Source of the DNA: Pseudomonadota bacterium
Lineage (GTDB): Bacteria > Pseudomonadota > Gammaproteobacteria > Burkholderiales > Thiobacillaceae
Length of the DNA stretch: 45,192 nt
Assembly: GCA_030684775.1 (NCBI GenBank)
Contig: JAUXXW010000055.1
Span: 1-45,192, forward strand
Direction of reading: 5' to 3'
Shown here in pieces: positions 32,614-42,822 of this stretch. Position 1 is the first letter of the stretch. Every line of letters begins with the position of its first letter. The notes under the pieces are model-generated. The model was not told the DNA's origin and did not search any database. It saw only the letters and a program-made list of their open reading frames with translations. Position numbers and translations under genes: made by a program.

Positions 32614-32917
32614 AGAGCATCTTTCCTTCGCGCATGGCCCAGTAAATCGCGCTCGAACACCAATCACGGCGCTCCGCCACATCGGCTTCGGAGTAGAGGA
32701 GGATATCCACGGGCAACCCCATGGGTGCAATCTCTTGATAAAGCTGCACGGCCTCCATGCCTCGGTTTTCCACTTTCGGCTTGATCACCAGAAAATCCGC
32801 ATCCGAGCCCTCGTCGGCCTCCCCGCGCGCATAGGAGCCGAACAGAATCACTTTCGCCGGTTTCGCGGCTTCGCCGAGAACCCGCGCGGCTTCCTGGAGG
32901 GTGGCTTGGCTCAACAT
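32594..32917 (-). CDS. Minimal nucleotidyltransferase (MNT) of an MNT/HEPN pair
   Basis: A 107-residue pol-beta-type nucleotidyltransferase. It has G27-S28 and D39-x-D41 in LFGSYARGEADEGSDADFLV plus D71 in LPVDILLYS, so the GSx10DxD motif and third carboxylate are all present and the enzyme should be active. In the characterised MntA-HepT systems the transferase adds AMP to the HEPN partner and so silences it; by analogy this is the antitoxin-like half. Gene overlap with the HEPN gene supports a functional pair. The position between nuoK and nuoL is foreign to the complex I operon and implies an insertion. Confidence 0.88.
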   Translation of the reverse strand: MLSQATLQEAARVLGEAAKPAKVILFGSYARGEADEGSDADFLVIKPKVENRGMEAVQLYQEIAPMGLPVDILLYSEADVAERRDWCSSAIYWAMREGKMLYEAGGE

Positions 32918-32918
32918 G

Positions 32919-32985
32919 TCAGTTCCGCCCGGCCGTTCCGAAGGAACTGACCTCCCCCTTGGGGGGAAACGAGCGTCGCGAGTCA
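32919..32985. repeat. Tandem hairpins upstream of the MNT/HEPN pair
   Basis: The first hairpin is TCAGTTCC (32919-32926) with GGAACTGA (32943-32950). The second is CCCCCTTGGGGGG at about 32953-32967, followed by AACGAGCGTCGCGAGTCAGG. It fills the gap between nuoK (stop 33001) and the MNT start (32917). It may be a relic of the insertion that placed the pair here, or a repeat separating the nuo segments on the mRNA. Confidence 0.6.
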
Positions 32986-33000
32986 GGGGGGCGTTTCATC

Positions 33001-33306
33001 TCAGCCCTTCAAGCGGTCGAGGTCATCGACGTTGATGGTGCGCAGATTACGGAACAGCACCACCAGGATGGCCAGGCCGATGGCGGATTCCGCCGCCGCC
33101 ACGGTGAGGATGAAGAACACGAACACCTGACCGGACATGTCGTTCAGGTAATGCGAGAAGGCGACGAAGTTCATGTTCACCGCCAGCAGCATCAGTTCGA
33201 TGGCCATGAGCAGGATGATCACGTTCTTGCGGTTCAGAAAGATGCCGACCACGCTGATGGCGAACAGTACGGCGCCGAGAATGAGGTAATGGTTCAGGCC
33301 GATCAT
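33001..33306 (-). CDS. nuoK: NADH-quinone oxidoreductase subunit K
   Basis: A 101-residue membrane subunit of complex I with three transmembrane helices: [40 protein letters not shown] (with the two conserved buried glutamates of the family in this and the next helix) and [20 protein letters not shown]. Length is standard. The ATG overlaps the nuoJ stop by one base (TAATG). It is separated from nuoL by the MNT/HEPN insertion. Confidence 0.97.
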   Translation of the reverse strand: MIGLNHYLILGAVLFAISVVGIFLNRKNVIILLMAIELMLLAVNMNFVAFSHYLNDMSGQVFVFFILTVAAAESAIGLAILVVLFRNLRTINVDDLDRLKG

Positions 33307-33920
33307 TACTCGTCCTCCTTCGGCGCTTCCGGTTTTTGCGACTTGATGTTGACCATGTAGATGCGATCCGCCCGTTTCACCTTCACCTGTTCAGCCGGGT
33401 TGAGCCGCTTGGTGTCGCCGCGCTTGCGATGGGTCAGCGCGATGGCGGCGATCATCGCCACCAGCAGCACCACCGCCGCCAGTTCGAAGGGATAGACGTA
33501 GACCGTGTAGAGCAGGCGCCCGAGTTCCTTGGTATTGCTGTAATCGGCCGGCAGGGGCGCGGGTTCGGCCAGGCCGAGATCGGCCCCACCCAGCACCATG
33601 ACCATCTCCAGCACCATCAGGCCAGCGACCAGCAGGCCCGCCGGCAGGTAATTCCAGAAGCCCTTGCGCAATTCGGTCAGATTGATGTCCAGCATCATCA
33701 CCACGAACAGGAACAGCACCATCACCGCGCCGATGTAGACCAGCACCAGGGTGATGGCGAGGAATTCGGCTTCCAGCAGCAGCCAGATGCCCGCCGCCGT
33801 GAAGAACGCCAGCACCAACGCCAGCGCGGAGTGCACCGGGTTGCGCGCGGTGATCACGCGCAGGGACGCCAGCAGCAGGATGGCTGACAGGACGTAAAAA
33901 ACGAGAGTCTTGAATTCCAT
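33306..33920 (-). CDS. nuoJ: NADH-quinone oxidoreductase subunit J
   Basis: A 204-residue membrane subunit of complex I with about five transmembrane helices: [60 protein letters not shown] (the pi-bulge helix region) and [20 protein letters not shown]. The hydrophilic C-terminal tail ([20 protein letters not shown]) is characteristic of proteobacterial NuoJ. It follows nuoI by 11 bases and is coupled to nuoK. Confidence 0.96.
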   Translation of the reverse strand: MEFKTLVFYVLSAILLLASLRVITARNPVHSALALVLAFFTAAGIWLLLEAEFLAITLVLVYIGAVMVLFLFVVMMLDINLTELRKGFWNYLPAGLLVAGLMVLEMVMVLGGADLGLAEPAPLPADYSNTKELGRLLYTVYVYPFELAAVVLLVAMIAAIALTHRKRGDTKRLNPAEQVKVKRADRIYMVNIKSQKPEAPKEDE

Positions 33921-33931
33921 GTGCGTATCCG

Positions 33932-34435
33932 TCAGCGGTACTTGGCATCGACCGCGCGGTCGCGCGCGATCTGGTCTTCGTACTGGTCACCCACCGCCAG
34001 GAGTTTTTCCTTGGTGTAGTAGAGATCGCCGCGCTGTTCCCCGTGGTATTCCAGGATGCGCGTCTCGACGATGGCGTCGACCGGGCAGGCTTCCTCGCAG
34101 AAGCCGCAGAAGATGCACTTGGTCAGGTCGATGTCGTAGACCGTGGTGCGGCGCGAAGTGGCCCCATTCCCGTCCTCGCGCTGCTCGGACTCGATCTTGA
34201 TCGCCATCGCCGGGCATACCGCCTCGCACAGCTTGCAGGCAATGCAGCGTTCCTCGCCGTTGGCGTAGCGGCGTTGCGCGTGGAGACCGCGAAAGCGCGG
34301 CGATTGCGGGGTCTTTTCTTCCGGGAACTGCACCGTGATCTTGTGCGCGAACAGGTTGCGGCCAGTCAGGGCCATGCCGCGCAGCAGCTCGGTAAGCAGG
34401 AAGGTATCGAGGAAGGACTTGATGCCGTTGAACAT
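33932..34435 (-). CDS. nuoI: NADH-quinone oxidoreductase subunit I
   Basis: A 167-residue ferredoxin-like subunit of the peripheral arm. It has two 4Fe-4S motifs, [12 protein letters not shown] and [12 protein letters not shown], holding clusters N6a and N6b that pass electrons to NuoB. The N-terminal amphipathic region ([20 protein letters not shown]) docks on the membrane arm. ATG 34435 is chosen over upstream starts because it matches the family N-terminus and is preceded by AAGGAGGA-type sequence. It lies 13 bases after nuoH. Confidence 0.97.
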   Translation of the reverse strand: MFNGIKSFLDTFLLTELLRGMALTGRNLFAHKITVQFPEEKTPQSPRFRGLHAQRRYANGEERCIACKLCEAVCPAMAIKIESEQREDGNGATSRRTTVYDIDLTKCIFCGFCEEACPVDAIVETRILEYHGEQRGDLYYTKEKLLAVGDQYEDQIARDRAVDAKYR

Positions 34436-34448
34436 GGTCGCGTCCTCC

Positions 34449-35477
34449 TTAGTGGAACAGGTAGCCATACGGCGTCTGCATGGCGGCACCGACCACGACG
34501 ATCCAGACCAGGGTCACCGGAATGAACACCTTCCAGCCCAGCCGCATGATCTGGTCATAGCGATAGCGCGGGAAGGTGGCGCGGAACCAGAGGAACAGGA
34601 ACAGCACGAAGCTCATCTTCGCGCCGATCCAGATGATGCTGTCCGGCAGGAACGGGAACGGCGACAGCCAGCCGCCCAGGAACAGGATGCTGGTGAGGCC
34701 CGCGATCAGAATCATGTTGGCGTATTCGGCCAGGAAGAACACGGCGAAGGCCATGCCGGAATATTCCACATGGAAACCGGCGACGATCTCGGATTCGCCT
34801 TCCGCCACGTCGAACGGCGCGCGGTTGAGTTCGGCCACGCCGGAGACCAGGTAGACGATAAACAACGGGAACAGGGGCAGCCAGTACCAGTGCCAGAAGC
34901 CGCCTTCCTGGCCTTTGACGATATCGATCAGGTTCAGGCTCTGCGCGGCCATCAGCACGCCCACCAGCGCGAAACCCATGGCGATCTCATAGGACACGAT
35001 CTGCGCCGAGGAACGCAGGGCGCCGAGGAAGGCGTACTTGGAGTTGGACGCCCAGCCGGCGATGACCACGCCATACACGCCCATCGAGGTGATGGCCATG
35101 ATGTAGAGCAGGCCGGCGTTGATGTTGGCCAACACCAGCGTCTCGGTGAACGGGAACACCGCCCAGGCCGCCAGTGCCGGCGCGAGCACCAGCACCGGGC
35201 CGAGGATGAACAGGCCCTTGTTGGCGCCGCTGGGGATGATGATTTCCTTCATCAACAACTTCAGGCCGTCGGCGATGGGTTGCAGCAGGCCGAGCGGGCC
35301 GACCCGGTTGGGGCCAATGCGCACCTGCATGTAGCCGATGATCTTGCGCTCGGCATAGGTCAGATAAGCCAGGGAGATCATCAGGGGCGCGACGATGGCG
35401 ATGATCTTGACCAGGGTCCAGATTGGCAGCCAGGCAGGGCCGAGAAGTTCGACCAGAGGAGCGAGCATTGTTTCCAT
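34449..35477 (-). CDS. nuoH: NADH-quinone oxidoreductase subunit H
   Basis: A 342-residue membrane subunit with about eight helices that forms much of the quinone chamber. Landmark blocks are [55 protein letters not shown] and [20 protein letters not shown] (acid-rich loop facing NuoB/NuoD), then [20 protein letters not shown]. Length is standard. ATG 35477 is one base after the nuoG stop; ATG 35468 is the alternative. Confidence 0.97.
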   Translation of the reverse strand: METMLAPLVELLGPAWLPIWTLVKIIAIVAPLMISLAYLTYAERKIIGYMQVRIGPNRVGPLGLLQPIADGLKLLMKEIIIPSGANKGLFILGPVLVLAPALAAWAVFPFTETLVLANINAGLLYIMAITSMGVYGVVIAGWASNSKYAFLGALRSSAQIVSYEIAMGFALVGVLMAAQSLNLIDIVKGQEGGFWHWYWLPLFPLFIVYLVSGVAELNRAPFDVAEGESEIVAGFHVEYSGMAFAVFFLAEYANMILIAGLTSILFLGGWLSPFPFLPDSIIWIGAKMSFVLFLFLWFRATFPRYRYDQIMRLGWKVFIPVTLVWIVVVGAAMQTPYGYLFH

Positions 35478-35478
35478 A

Positions 35479-37812
35479 TCAGGCTTTCTCCACGCTCACG
35501 GGGCCAAGACGGGCGCCCAGGGTGGCGGTCAGGGGGTGCGCGGCAGCCACCCGCACAGTATCGACCGCGAGACGGTCATCCCGGCGCACCGGCAGGATGG
35601 CTTCGGCGCCGCCCTGGCGCACGCGCACCATGCCGCCTTCGGCGATGCCCAGACCGGTCAGCAACTCACTGCCGATCCAGACCGCCGGCACGGCGGCGTC
35701 CACAGTCGCCTGCAAGGGACGCGAACGGCGCGCGATGGGGTCGAGTTGATGCTGCGGCGTTTCACCCACACGTTCGAGGCCGTCACCGGAATTCAGGGTA
35801 AGCAGATCAGCCGCAAGCGGAGTGTTGTTCAGTCCCGCCACGAAGTCCGTGGGTAGCGCATCGGCGCGTACCGCTTCGGCGTTGTCGTAATCGAACCCGC
35901 CCAGGCTCAGCAGATTGCCCAACACGCGCAGCACTTTCCAGGCCGGGCGTGCCTCGCCCAACGGTTTGACCACGCCGTGGAAGCTTTGCGGACGGCCTTC
36001 CATGTTGACGTAACTGCCGGCGGTTTCCGTGAATGGCGCGATGGGAAGCAACACATCGGCGTAATCCAGCGCGGCAGTCTTGAAGGCGCTCAGGGCCACG
36101 ACAAATTCGGCGCCGTGCAGGGTGGCATTCGCCGCCGCCGCATCATAGGCGTCCAGTTCCGGCTCGGCGCCGAGCAGGACGTAAGCCGAACGCGGCTCGG
36201 CCAGCATGGCATGGGCGCCAAGTCCCTCGGGGCCGGGCAGCACGCCTATCAGTTGCGCGCCGACGCTGTTGGCGGCGGGCGAGAGGAAACCGAGGGTCGC
36301 GCCGGCGGCGGTGGCGATGGCTTGCGCCAAAGCATGCAATTCGTTGGCGGCGGGGTGGTTCTGCGCCAGGGCACCGATCAACACCGCCTTGTTTTCGCCG
36401 CCGCTGTTGCCACTGAGCAAACTGGCGGCGATGGCGCGGGCGTTGTCGCCGGCGACGACCAGGGAAACCGCGCCGGCAACCGCGCCCAGATCAGCGCCGG
36501 CTTCCTGCATGGCGCGGGCGATCTGCGCCAGGCCATTCAGCCACGCACTCGGCTTGGCGATCAGGCGGGCATTCACCTTGCACAGCAGGTCATCGCCGGC
36601 CGCGTGCAACACGTTGAGTTGCGCGCCGTGTTTCACTGCCTGGCGTAGTCGTTGCGCAAGCAGAGGTTGTTCCTGGCGGATCGTGGAACCGACCAGCAGC
36701 ACACGATCCAGCGTATCTATTTCGGTGATCGGCATTCCCAGCCAGCGCGCGCCGACGCCAACCGTGGCGTCAGCCTGAGCCAGGCGGTGATCGATATTTT
36801 CCGTGCCGAGTCCGCGCATCAGTTTGGTGAAGAGATACAACTCCTCGACCGTCTGGTGTGGCGAGGCGAGCGCGCCGATGGCGGCCGCGCCCTGGCTCTC
36901 GCGAATCCGACCGAGGCGGTCGGCGACGTGTTCGAGTGCTTCCTGCCAGCTCGCTTCGCGCCAATGCCCATTTTCCTTGAGCAGCGGCGAGGTCAGGCGC
37001 TCATCCGAATTCAGCGCGTCATAGCCATAGCGGTCGCGGTCGGCGATCCAGCATTCGTTGATGGCTTCGTTTTCCCGGGGCACCACGCGCATGACGCGGT
37101 CGTTCTTCACATGCACCTGAATATTGGCGCCGAGGCCGTCGTGCGGGCTCACCGACTTGCGCCGGGAGAGTTCCCAGGAACGCGCTGAATAGCGGAACGG
37201 CTTCGAGGTCAGGGCGCCGACCGGGCAGAGTTCGATGACGTTGCCGGAGAGTTCGTGGCTGACCTGGGTTTCCAGGAACGGCATCACCTCGGTGTGCTCG
37301 CCGCGGCCGGGCATGCCCAACTCCATCAGGCCGGCGATTTCCTGGCCGAAGCGCACGCAGCGGCTGCAATGGATGCAGCGGGTCATGTCGGTGGCGATCA
37401 GGGGGCCGAGGTCTTTCTCCTTCACCACGCGCTTCGGCTCGCTGTAGCGCGAAGCCGAGCCGCCGTAGCCTACGGCGATGTCCTGCAACTGGCACTCGCC
37501 ACCCTGGTCGCAGATCGGGCAGTCGAGCGGATGGTTGATGAGCAGAAACTCCATCACGCCTTTCTGCGCGGTGATGGCCTTGATTGATCGGGTCATCACC
37601 TTCATGCCGTCGGTCACCGGCGTGGCGCAGGCGGGCAATGGCTTGGGCGCTTTCTCCACTTCCACCAGGCACATGCGGCAACTGGCGGCGATGGACAGTT
37701 TCTTGTGGTAGCAGAAATGCGGGATGACGATGCCGGCCTGATGCGCCGCGTCCATCACCGTCGCACCCGCCTCGATGTTGATCTGCTTGCCGTCAATTTC
37801 GATCAAGGGCAT
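35479..37812 (-). CDS. nuoG: NADH-quinone oxidoreductase subunit G
   Basis: A 777-residue iron-sulfur subunit. The N-terminal part carries a 2Fe-2S motif ([19 protein letters not shown]), the HxxxCxxCxxxxxC site [19 protein letters not shown], and 4Fe-4S sites CIHCSRC ... [10 protein letters not shown]. The rest is a molybdopterin-oxidoreductase-like domain without cofactor, as usual. The 37812 ATG lies one base after the nuoF stop; a GTG nine bases further up is possible. It takes electrons from NuoF toward NuoI. Confidence 0.97.
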   Translation of the reverse strand: MPLIEIDGKQINIEAGATVMDAAHQAGIVIPHFCYHKKLSIAASCRMCLVEVEKAPKPLPACATPVTDGMKVMTRSIKAITAQKGVMEFLLINHPLDCPICDQGGECQLQDIAVGYGGSASRYSEPKRVVKEKDLGPLIATDMTRCIHCSRCVRFGQEIAGLMELGMPGRGEHTEVMPFLETQVSHELSGNVIELCPVGALTSKPFRYSARSWELSRRKSVSPHDGLGANIQVHVKNDRVMRVVPRENEAINECWIADRDRYGYDALNSDERLTSPLLKENGHWREASWQEALEHVADRLGRIRESQGAAAIGALASPHQTVEELYLFTKLMRGLGTENIDHRLAQADATVGVGARWLGMPITEIDTLDRVLLVGSTIRQEQPLLAQRLRQAVKHGAQLNVLHAAGDDLLCKVNARLIAKPSAWLNGLAQIARAMQEAGADLGAVAGAVSLVVAGDNARAIAASLLSGNSGGENKAVLIGALAQNHPAANELHALAQAIATAAGATLGFLSPAANSVGAQLIGVLPGPEGLGAHAMLAEPRSAYVLLGAEPELDAYDAAAANATLHGAEFVVALSAFKTAALDYADVLLPIAPFTETAGSYVNMEGRPQSFHGVVKPLGEARPAWKVLRVLGNLLSLGGFDYDNAEAVRADALPTDFVAGLNNTPLAADLLTLNSGDGLERVGETPQHQLDPIARRSRPLQATVDAAVPAVWIGSELLTGLGIAEGGMVRVRQGGAEAILPVRRDDRLAVDTVRVAAAHPLTATLGARLGPVSVEKA

Positions 37813-37813
37813 G

Positions 37814-39100
37814 TCAAGCACCTACCAGGCATTTCTTGTGTTCGATGTGGTACTCGAACTCTTTGCGAAAGTGTTTCACGAAGCTGGCGACCGGCCCCAC
37901 CGCCGCTTCGCCGAGCGCGCAGATGGTGTTGCCGCCGATGTTCTTGCCGATACGCAGCAGTTCATCGAGGTCTTCCGGACGCCCCTGACCGTGTTCGATG
38001 CGGTGCACGATGCGATACAGCCAGCCGGTGCCCTCGCGGCAGGGCGTGCACTGGCCGCAGGATTCCTCGAAATAGAAATAGGACAGGCGTTCCAGGGCTT
38101 TCACCATGCAGACGCTGTCGTCCATCACGATCACCGCGCCGGAACCGAGCATGGAGCCGGCGCGGGCGATCGAGTCGAAGTCCATCGTGCAGGCCATCAT
38201 CGCCTCGGCGGTAAGCACCGGAGCGGAGGAACCGCCGGGAATCACGGCCTTGAGGGTGTGGCCGCTACGCACACCGCCGGCCATTTCCAGCAGGTCGGCG
38301 AACGGGGTGCCGAGCGGAATCTCGTAGTTGCCGGGCTTGTTGACGTGGCCGGAGATGGAAAAAATCTTGCTGCCGCCGTTGTTGGGCTTGCCCAGTTCCA
38401 GGAAGGCCTGGCCGCCGTGGCGCATGATCCAGGGAATCGAGGCCAGGGTCTCGGTATTGTTGATCGTGGTCGGTTTGCCGTAGAGGCCATAGCTGGCGGG
38501 GAACGGCGGCTTGAATCGCGGCTGTCCCTTCTTGCCTTCGATGGATTCCAGCAGCGCGGTTTCCTCGCCGCAGATATAGGCGCCGTAGCCGTGGTGCGCG
38601 TGCAGATCGAAATCCCAGCCGGAACCGAGGATGTTCTTGCCGAGCAAGCCGGCGACGCGCGCTTCTTCCAGGGCGCGTTCCCAGGACTCGTATTCCTCGA
38701 AGATTTCACCGTGGATGTAGTTGTAACCCGCCACCGCGCCCAGCGTGTAGCCGGCGATGATCATGCCCTCGATCAACTGGTGCGGATTGAAACGGATGAT
38801 GTCGCGATCCTTGAACGTCCCCGGCTCGCCTTCGTCGGTATTGCAGACCACGTACTTGTCGCCGGCGAAGTTGCGCGGCATGAAGCTCCACTTCAAGCCC
38901 GTCGGAAAACCGGCGCCGCCGCGGCCGCGCAGCGCGCTGGTCTTGACCTCGGCGATGATGGCCTCGGCCGGTGTCTTCTCGGCGAGGATCTTCTTCAGCG
39001 CTTCGTAGCCGCCATTGGCAGTGTAGGTGGCCAGGGAAGCGGGTTCGGCATGCTGGAGCGTCCAGAGACAGACCTGGGTGTCGGGGGTGTTCAAACTCAT
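37814..39100 (-). CDS. nuoF: NADH-quinone oxidoreductase subunit F
   Basis: A 428-residue subunit that oxidises NADH. It has the FMN/NADH-binding motif [36 protein letters not shown], and the 4Fe-4S (N3) motif [13 protein letters not shown] near the C-terminus. ATG 39100 begins [20 protein letters not shown]; the frame extends 16 codons upstream through a GC-rich palindrome and was not used. It pairs with NuoE in the electron-input module. Confidence 0.97.
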   Translation of the reverse strand: MSLNTPDTQVCLWTLQHAEPASLATYTANGGYEALKKILAEKTPAEAIIAEVKTSALRGRGGAGFPTGLKWSFMPRNFAGDKYVVCNTDEGEPGTFKDRDIIRFNPHQLIEGMIIAGYTLGAVAGYNYIHGEIFEEYESWERALEEARVAGLLGKNILGSGWDFDLHAHHGYGAYICGEETALLESIEGKKGQPRFKPPFPASYGLYGKPTTINNTETLASIPWIMRHGGQAFLELGKPNNGGSKIFSISGHVNKPGNYEIPLGTPFADLLEMAGGVRSGHTLKAVIPGGSSAPVLTAEAMMACTMDFDSIARAGSMLGSGAVIVMDDSVCMVKALERLSYFYFEESCGQCTPCREGTGWLYRIVHRIEHGQGRPEDLDELLRIGKNIGGNTICALGEAAVGPVASFVKHFRKEFEYHIEHKKCLVGA

Positions 39101-39179
39101 ACAGCACCCCCGCGCTTGCATGCGCAAGCCCGCCCCCCGAGGGGGCATTCGCCTGACTTGAGGCGGCTCGGCGTCAGTC
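39101..39179. repeat. Palindromic spacer between nuoE and nuoF
   Basis: An 80-base gap holding GCGCTTGCATGCGCAAGC and CCCCCCGAGGGGG, both able to form hairpins. It is one of three GC-rich hairpin spacers within the nuo operon (others at 30094-30150 and 32919-32985). No gene is present. Confidence 0.55.
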
Positions 39180-39653
39180 TCATTTCATTTCATCCAGGAG
39201 CTTGTCCACCGATTCCGGGGTCAGGTGGTCGTGCATCTTGTGGTTGTTGTGCAGACACAGGGGGCCATGACCGCAGGCGCCCATGCACTCGCCTTCCTTG
39301 AGGGTGTAGCGACCGTCCGCCGTGGTTTCATTGAAGCCGATGCCCAGCTTGCCTTGCAGGTGTTCCGCGATCTTGTCCGCGCCCTGCAACTGGCAGGGCA
39401 GGTTGGTGCACAGGGTGACCTTGTTGCGACCGACCGGCGCCAGGTCGTACATGTTGTAGAAGGTGGCGACCTCATAGGCGGCGATGGCCGGCATGCCGAG
39501 GTAATGGGCGACGAACTCGATGGTGTCGCGCGACAGCCAGCCCAGTTCGACCTGGGCGATGCGCAAGGCGGCCATCACCGCCGACTGCTTCTGCTCGGGC
39601 GGGTATTTGGTCAATTCGCGGTCGATCTGGGCGAGGGATTCTGCGGAAAGCAT
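39180..39653 (-). CDS. nuoE: NADH-quinone oxidoreductase subunit E
   Basis: A 157-residue thioredoxin-fold 2Fe-2S protein (cluster N1a). Ligands are seen as CTNLPC (CX4C) and CMGAC (CX3C). The N-terminus ([20 protein letters not shown]) and the [16 protein letters not shown] block are typical. Length is standard. It lies 18 bases after nuoD and 79 bases before nuoF, with hairpins in the gap. Confidence 0.97.
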   Translation of the reverse strand: MLSAESLAQIDRELTKYPPEQKQSAVMAALRIAQVELGWLSRDTIEFVAHYLGMPAIAAYEVATFYNMYDLAPVGRNKVTLCTNLPCQLQGADKIAEHLQGKLGIGFNETTADGRYTLKEGECMGACGHGPLCLHNNHKMHDHLTPESVDKLLDEMK

Positions 39654-39671
39654 ATTTATTACCTATCTACA

Positions 39672-40937
39672 TCATCTATCTATATCGCCGAACACGATAT
39701 CCAGGGTGCCGATGATGGCCACCACGTCGGCGATCATGTGGCCGCGCGACATTTCGTCGAGACCGGCCAGATGCGAGAAACCGGGCGCTCGCAGCTTCAG
39801 GCGGTAAGGCTTGTTGGCGCCGTCGGAGATCATGTAAACCCCGAACTCGCCCTTGGAGTGTTCCACCGCCGCGTAAACCTCACCTTCCGGCACGTGCATA
39901 CCTTCAGTGAACAGTTTGAAGTGGTGGATCAGCTCTTCCATGTTGGATTTCATGGCCTCGCGCGAAGGCGGCGCGACCTTGTGGTTGTCGCTGATGACCG
40001 GGCCAGGGTTGGCCTTCAGCCAGGCCACACACTGCTGGATGAGGCGGTTGGATTGGCGCATTTCTTCCATGCGCACCAGATAACGATCGTAGCTGTCGCC
40101 GGTGCGGCCGATGGGGATCTCGAAATCGAGTTTGTCGTAGACCGCGTAGGGCTGCATCTTGCGCATATCCCAGACGATGCCGGAGCCACGCAACATCGGA
40201 CCGGTGAAGCCCAGAGCCTTGGCGCGGTCGGCCTCGACCACACCGATGCCGACAGTGCGCTGTTTCCAGATGCGGTTGTCGGTGAGCAGGGTCTCGTACT
40301 CGTCGACGTAGCCGAAGAAGCGCTTCGAGAAATCCTCGATGAAGTCGAGCACGCTCCCCTGGCGGTTTTCGTTCAGGCGGCGCAGGTCGGATTCGTTCTT
40401 CTTTTTGCTGGCCTGGTATTGCGGCATCGCGTCGGGCAGGTCGCGGTAGACGCCGCCCGGCCGGTAGTAGGCCGCGTGCATGCGGGCGCCGGTCACCGCC
40501 TCGTAGACGTCCATCAGGTCTTCCCGCTCGCGGAAGGCGTAGAGGAAGACGGTCATGGCGCCGATGTCGAGCGCGTGGGTGCCGAGCCAGAGCAGGTGAT
40601 TCAGGACGCGGGTGATTTCATCGAACATCACCCGGATGTATTGCGCGCGTTCCGGCACCTCGATGCCCATCAGGCGTTCGATCGCCATGCAGTAGGCATG
40701 TTCGTTCTGCATCATGGACATGTAGTCCAGCCGGTCCATGTAGGGCACGGATTGCAGGAAGGTGCGGGTTTCCGCCAGTTTCTCGGTACCGCGATGGAGC
40801 AGGCCGACGTGCGGATCGGCGCGCACGATCACTTCGCCGTCCAGTTCCAGCACCAGGCGCAGCACGCCGTGCGCGGCCGGGTGTTGCGGGCCGAAATTGA
40901 TGGTGTAGTTGCGGATTTCTGCGGATGCGCTGGTCAT
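39672..40937 (-). CDS. nuoD: NADH-quinone oxidoreductase subunit D
   Basis: A 421-residue 49-kDa-type subunit of the quinone site. It has [20 protein letters not shown], the conserved HRGTEKLAE, and the C-terminal DIVFGDIDR ending. ATG 40937 overlaps the nuoC TGA by one base (TGATG), so the two are coupled but not fused, unlike the nuoCD fusion of enterobacteria. It binds quinone together with NuoB. Confidence 0.97.
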   Translation of the reverse strand: MTSASAEIRNYTINFGPQHPAAHGVLRLVLELDGEVIVRADPHVGLLHRGTEKLAETRTFLQSVPYMDRLDYMSMMQNEHAYCMAIERLMGIEVPERAQYIRVMFDEITRVLNHLLWLGTHALDIGAMTVFLYAFREREDLMDVYEAVTGARMHAAYYRPGGVYRDLPDAMPQYQASKKKNESDLRRLNENRQGSVLDFIEDFSKRFFGYVDEYETLLTDNRIWKQRTVGIGVVEADRAKALGFTGPMLRGSGIVWDMRKMQPYAVYDKLDFEIPIGRTGDSYDRYLVRMEEMRQSNRLIQQCVAWLKANPGPVISDNHKVAPPSREAMKSNMEELIHHFKLFTEGMHVPEGEVYAAVEHSKGEFGVYMISDGANKPYRLKLRAPGFSHLAGLDEMSRGHMIADVVAIIGTLDIVFGDIDR

Positions 40938-41533
40938 CAAGCTGCCCCGTAGTTGTCTTCGCGCACGATGCGCGGGGTCACGACACGTGGCTCGATGCTC
41001 ACCGGCTGATACACCACGCGCTTGAGCTCCGGGTCATAACGCATTTCCACGTGGCCGGAAATTGGGAAATCTTTGCGGAATGGATGGCCGATGAAACCGT
41101 AGTCGGTGAGGATGCGGCGCAAATCGGGATGGCCATCGAAAACGATGCCGAACAGATCGAAGGCTTCGCGCTCGAACCAGTTCACCGCCGGCCAGATTTC
41201 CATCAATGAAGGCAGGATAGGCAATTCGTCATCGGCGCAGAAAGTACGCACACGCAGACGGTGATTGCGCTTGATCGACAACAGATTCAGCACTACGGCA
41301 AAGCGTTGACCTTCCCAGGCGCCGTCTTTGTAAGCGGAATAATCGACGCCGCAGAGGTCGATCATCAGATCGAAGGCCAGCGCGTGGGTGTCGCGCAAGA
41401 TCGCGCAGACTTCCAGCCAATCGCCGACCGGCACCTCGATGGTGATCTGTTCCTGTGCGATCTTGCTGGTGAGCACCTTGTCACCCAACGCTTCATTGAC
41501 GCGATCAAGCAGGACTTCCGGAGTAAGCGGCAT
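40937..41533 (-). CDS. nuoC: NADH-quinone oxidoreductase subunit C
   Basis: A 198-residue 30-kDa-type peripheral subunit of complex I. It contains [38 protein letters not shown], the signature [23 protein letters not shown], and a C-terminal [20 protein letters not shown] region. It contains no cofactor and helps assemble NuoB and NuoD. Length is standard. It starts 15 bases after nuoB and overlaps nuoD by one base. Confidence 0.97.
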   Translation of the reverse strand: MPLTPEVLLDRVNEALGDKVLTSKIAQEQITIEVPVGDWLEVCAILRDTHALAFDLMIDLCGVDYSAYKDGAWEGQRFAVVLNLLSIKRNHRLRVRTFCADDELPILPSLMEIWPAVNWFEREAFDLFGIVFDGHPDLRRILTDYGFIGHPFRKDFPISGHVEMRYDPELKRVVYQPVSIEPRVVTPRIVREDNYGAA

Positions 41534-41548
41534 AGTTATTCGGTCCTG

Positions 41549-42025
41549 TCAGCGGGCGATGGTGCTGGTACGGCGGATTTTCTTCTGCAACTGGATCAAT
41601 CCGTACAACAGCGCTTCCGCCGTCGGCGGGCAACCCGGCACATAGATATCCACCGGCACGATACGGTCGCAACCGCGCACCACGGAATAGGAATAGTGGT
41701 AGTAACCGCCGCCATTGGCGCAGGAACCCATCGAAATCACCCAGCGCGGCTCGGCCATCTGGTCGTAGACCTTGCGCAGCGCCGGCGCCATCTTGTTGCA
41801 CAGGGTGCCGGCGACGATCATCAGATCGGACTGACGTGGACTGGGACGGAACACGATGCCGAAACGGTCCAGGTCATAACGGGAAGCCCCCGCCTGCATC
41901 ATCTCGATGGCGCAGCAGGCAAGGCCGAAAGTCATCGGCCAGAGGGAGCCGGTACGGGTGTAATTCACCACCGCGTCGACGCTGGTGGTGACAAAACCTT
42001 TTTCCAGGATGCCTTCGATGCTCAT
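41549..42025 (-). CDS. nuoB: NADH-quinone oxidoreductase subunit B
   Basis: A 158-residue PSST-type subunit with the terminal 4Fe-4S cluster N2. Ligands: the adjacent cysteines in [12 protein letters not shown], the one in [13 protein letters not shown] and the one in [11 protein letters not shown]. It passes electrons to quinone. Its ATG touches the hairpin element 42026-42175, and the likely Shine-Dalgarno AGAGG, seven bases upstream, is part of that element's arm. Confidence 0.97.
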   Translation of the reverse strand: MSIEGILEKGFVTTSVDAVVNYTRTGSLWPMTFGLACCAIEMMQAGASRYDLDRFGIVFRPSPRQSDLMIVAGTLCNKMAPALRKVYDQMAEPRWVISMGSCANGGGYYHYSYSVVRGCDRIVPVDIYVPGCPPTAEALLYGLIQLQKKIRRTSTIAR

Positions 42026-42175
42026 ATGGGTACCTCTAAAAATTCAGAGTTCGCCCAAATGCAAGGCGCGGAAAAAATTTCGCAGCGCCGCATATGTTTG
42101 ATATGTAAGCAAGAAATTTTTTCCGCAACGCCGTAGTTGGGATGAAATCTGGTTTTTTTAGAGGTGCCCATATCG
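42026..42175. repeat. Long hairpin element exactly between nuoA and nuoB
   Basis: A near-full-length inverted repeat. The left half begins ATATGGGTACCTCTAAAAA and runs to GCGGAAAAAATTTC; the right half is its imperfect complement (GAAATTTTTTCCGC ... TTTTTTTAGAGGTGCCCATA). The loop is about 20 nt around GCATATGTTTGATATG. It starts right after the nuoA stop and ends at the nuoB ATG. The ends (ACCTCTAAAAA) resemble those of the elements at 14013 and 17728 (ACCTAAAAACC), suggesting a related family. Confidence 0.8.
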
Positions 42176-42532
42176 TCATTCCCAATCCAGGGCGCCCTGC
42201 TTCCATTCGTAGATGAATCCGACGACGAGGATGCCGAGGAAAATCATCATCGAGACAAAACCGAACATGCCGATCTCTTCCAGCACCACGGCCCAGGGGA
42301 AGAGAAAAGCGATTTCCAGATCGAACAGGATGAACAGGATGGCCACCAGGTAATAGCGCACGTCGAACTTCATGCGCGCGTCCTCGAAGGCCTCGAAACC
42401 GCACTCGTATGGGGAATTCTTTTCCGCGTCCGGCCGGTGCGGGGCGAACACGAAACCGGCGACCATGGGAGCGACCCCGATGAAAAGGCCCACCAGAATG
42501 AACATCAGAACCGGAAAATAATTTTCGAGCAT
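42176..42532 (-). CDS. nuoA: NADH-quinone oxidoreductase subunit A
   Basis: A 118-residue membrane subunit with three transmembrane helices. Signature blocks: [20 protein letters not shown] with the conserved cysteine loop, [20 protein letters not shown] and [13 protein letters not shown]. The ATG at 42532 follows GGGGGGAATC; the longer frame adds ten non-family residues. First gene of the complex I operon, with its own promoter at 42590-42618. Confidence 0.97.
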   Translation of the reverse strand: MLENYFPVLMFILVGLFIGVAPMVAGFVFAPHRPDAEKNSPYECGFEAFEDARMKFDVRYYLVAILFILFDLEIAFLFPWAVVLEEIGMFGFVSMMIFLGILVVGFIYEWKQGALDWE

Positions 42533-42589
42533 GATTCCCCCCGAACGGCGAGCTCGCGGCAATGAGCAAACTACGCCAAGAAGGCGCGG

Positions 42590-42618
42590 AGTCTAGGCTT
42601 TCAGGCACCTTACGTCAA
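42590..42618 (-). promoter_or_regulatory. Predicted sigma-70 promoter of the nuo operon
   Basis: On the minus strand: TTGACG (42613-42618), a 17-bp spacer, then TAGACT (42590-42595). Both hexamers match the consensus at four or five positions. The start point would fall near 42583, about 50 nt before the nuoA ATG. Its position just after a terminator supports separate transcription of nuo from tpiA-secG-tRNA. Confidence 0.7.
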
Positions 42619-42631
42619 GGCAACGGAAAAC

Positions 42632-42657
42632 AAAAAACCCATTGATATCAATGGGTT
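42632..42657 (-). terminator. Intrinsic terminator after tRNA-Leu
   Basis: A perfect palindrome, AACCCATTGAT with ATCAATGGGTT (42636-42657). On the minus strand it is directly followed by TTTTTTG, giving stem plus U-run. It would end the tpiA-secG-tRNA transcript about 35 bases past the tRNA and isolate it from nuoA. Confidence 0.85.
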
Positions 42658-42691
42658 ATTAAATGATTCGAGGGGATATAAACAAATTCGA

Positions 42692-42776
42692 TGGTGCCGA
42701 CGGCGAGACTCGAACTCGCACGACTTTCGTCACTGCCCCCTCAAGACAGCGTGTCTACCAATTTCACCACGTCGGC
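42692..42776 (-). tRNA. tRNA-Leu (anticodon GAG)
   Basis: An 85-nt tRNA on the minus strand, including encoded CCA. The acceptor GCCGACG pairs with CGTCGGC before ACCA. The D arm contains GGTGAAATTGGTAGACAC, the anticodon stem CTGTC/GGCAG has the loop TTGAGGG (anticodon GAG), there is a class II variable arm, and the T arm is GCGAGTTCGAGTCTCGC. A Leu(GAG) gene next to secG is also seen in E. coli (leuU), and between secG and nuoA in several betaproteobacteria. Confidence 0.95.
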
Positions 42777-42822
42777 GTTTACAACCACTTGCGCGGCATG
42801 TTCAAAGAACATGCCGAAGAAC

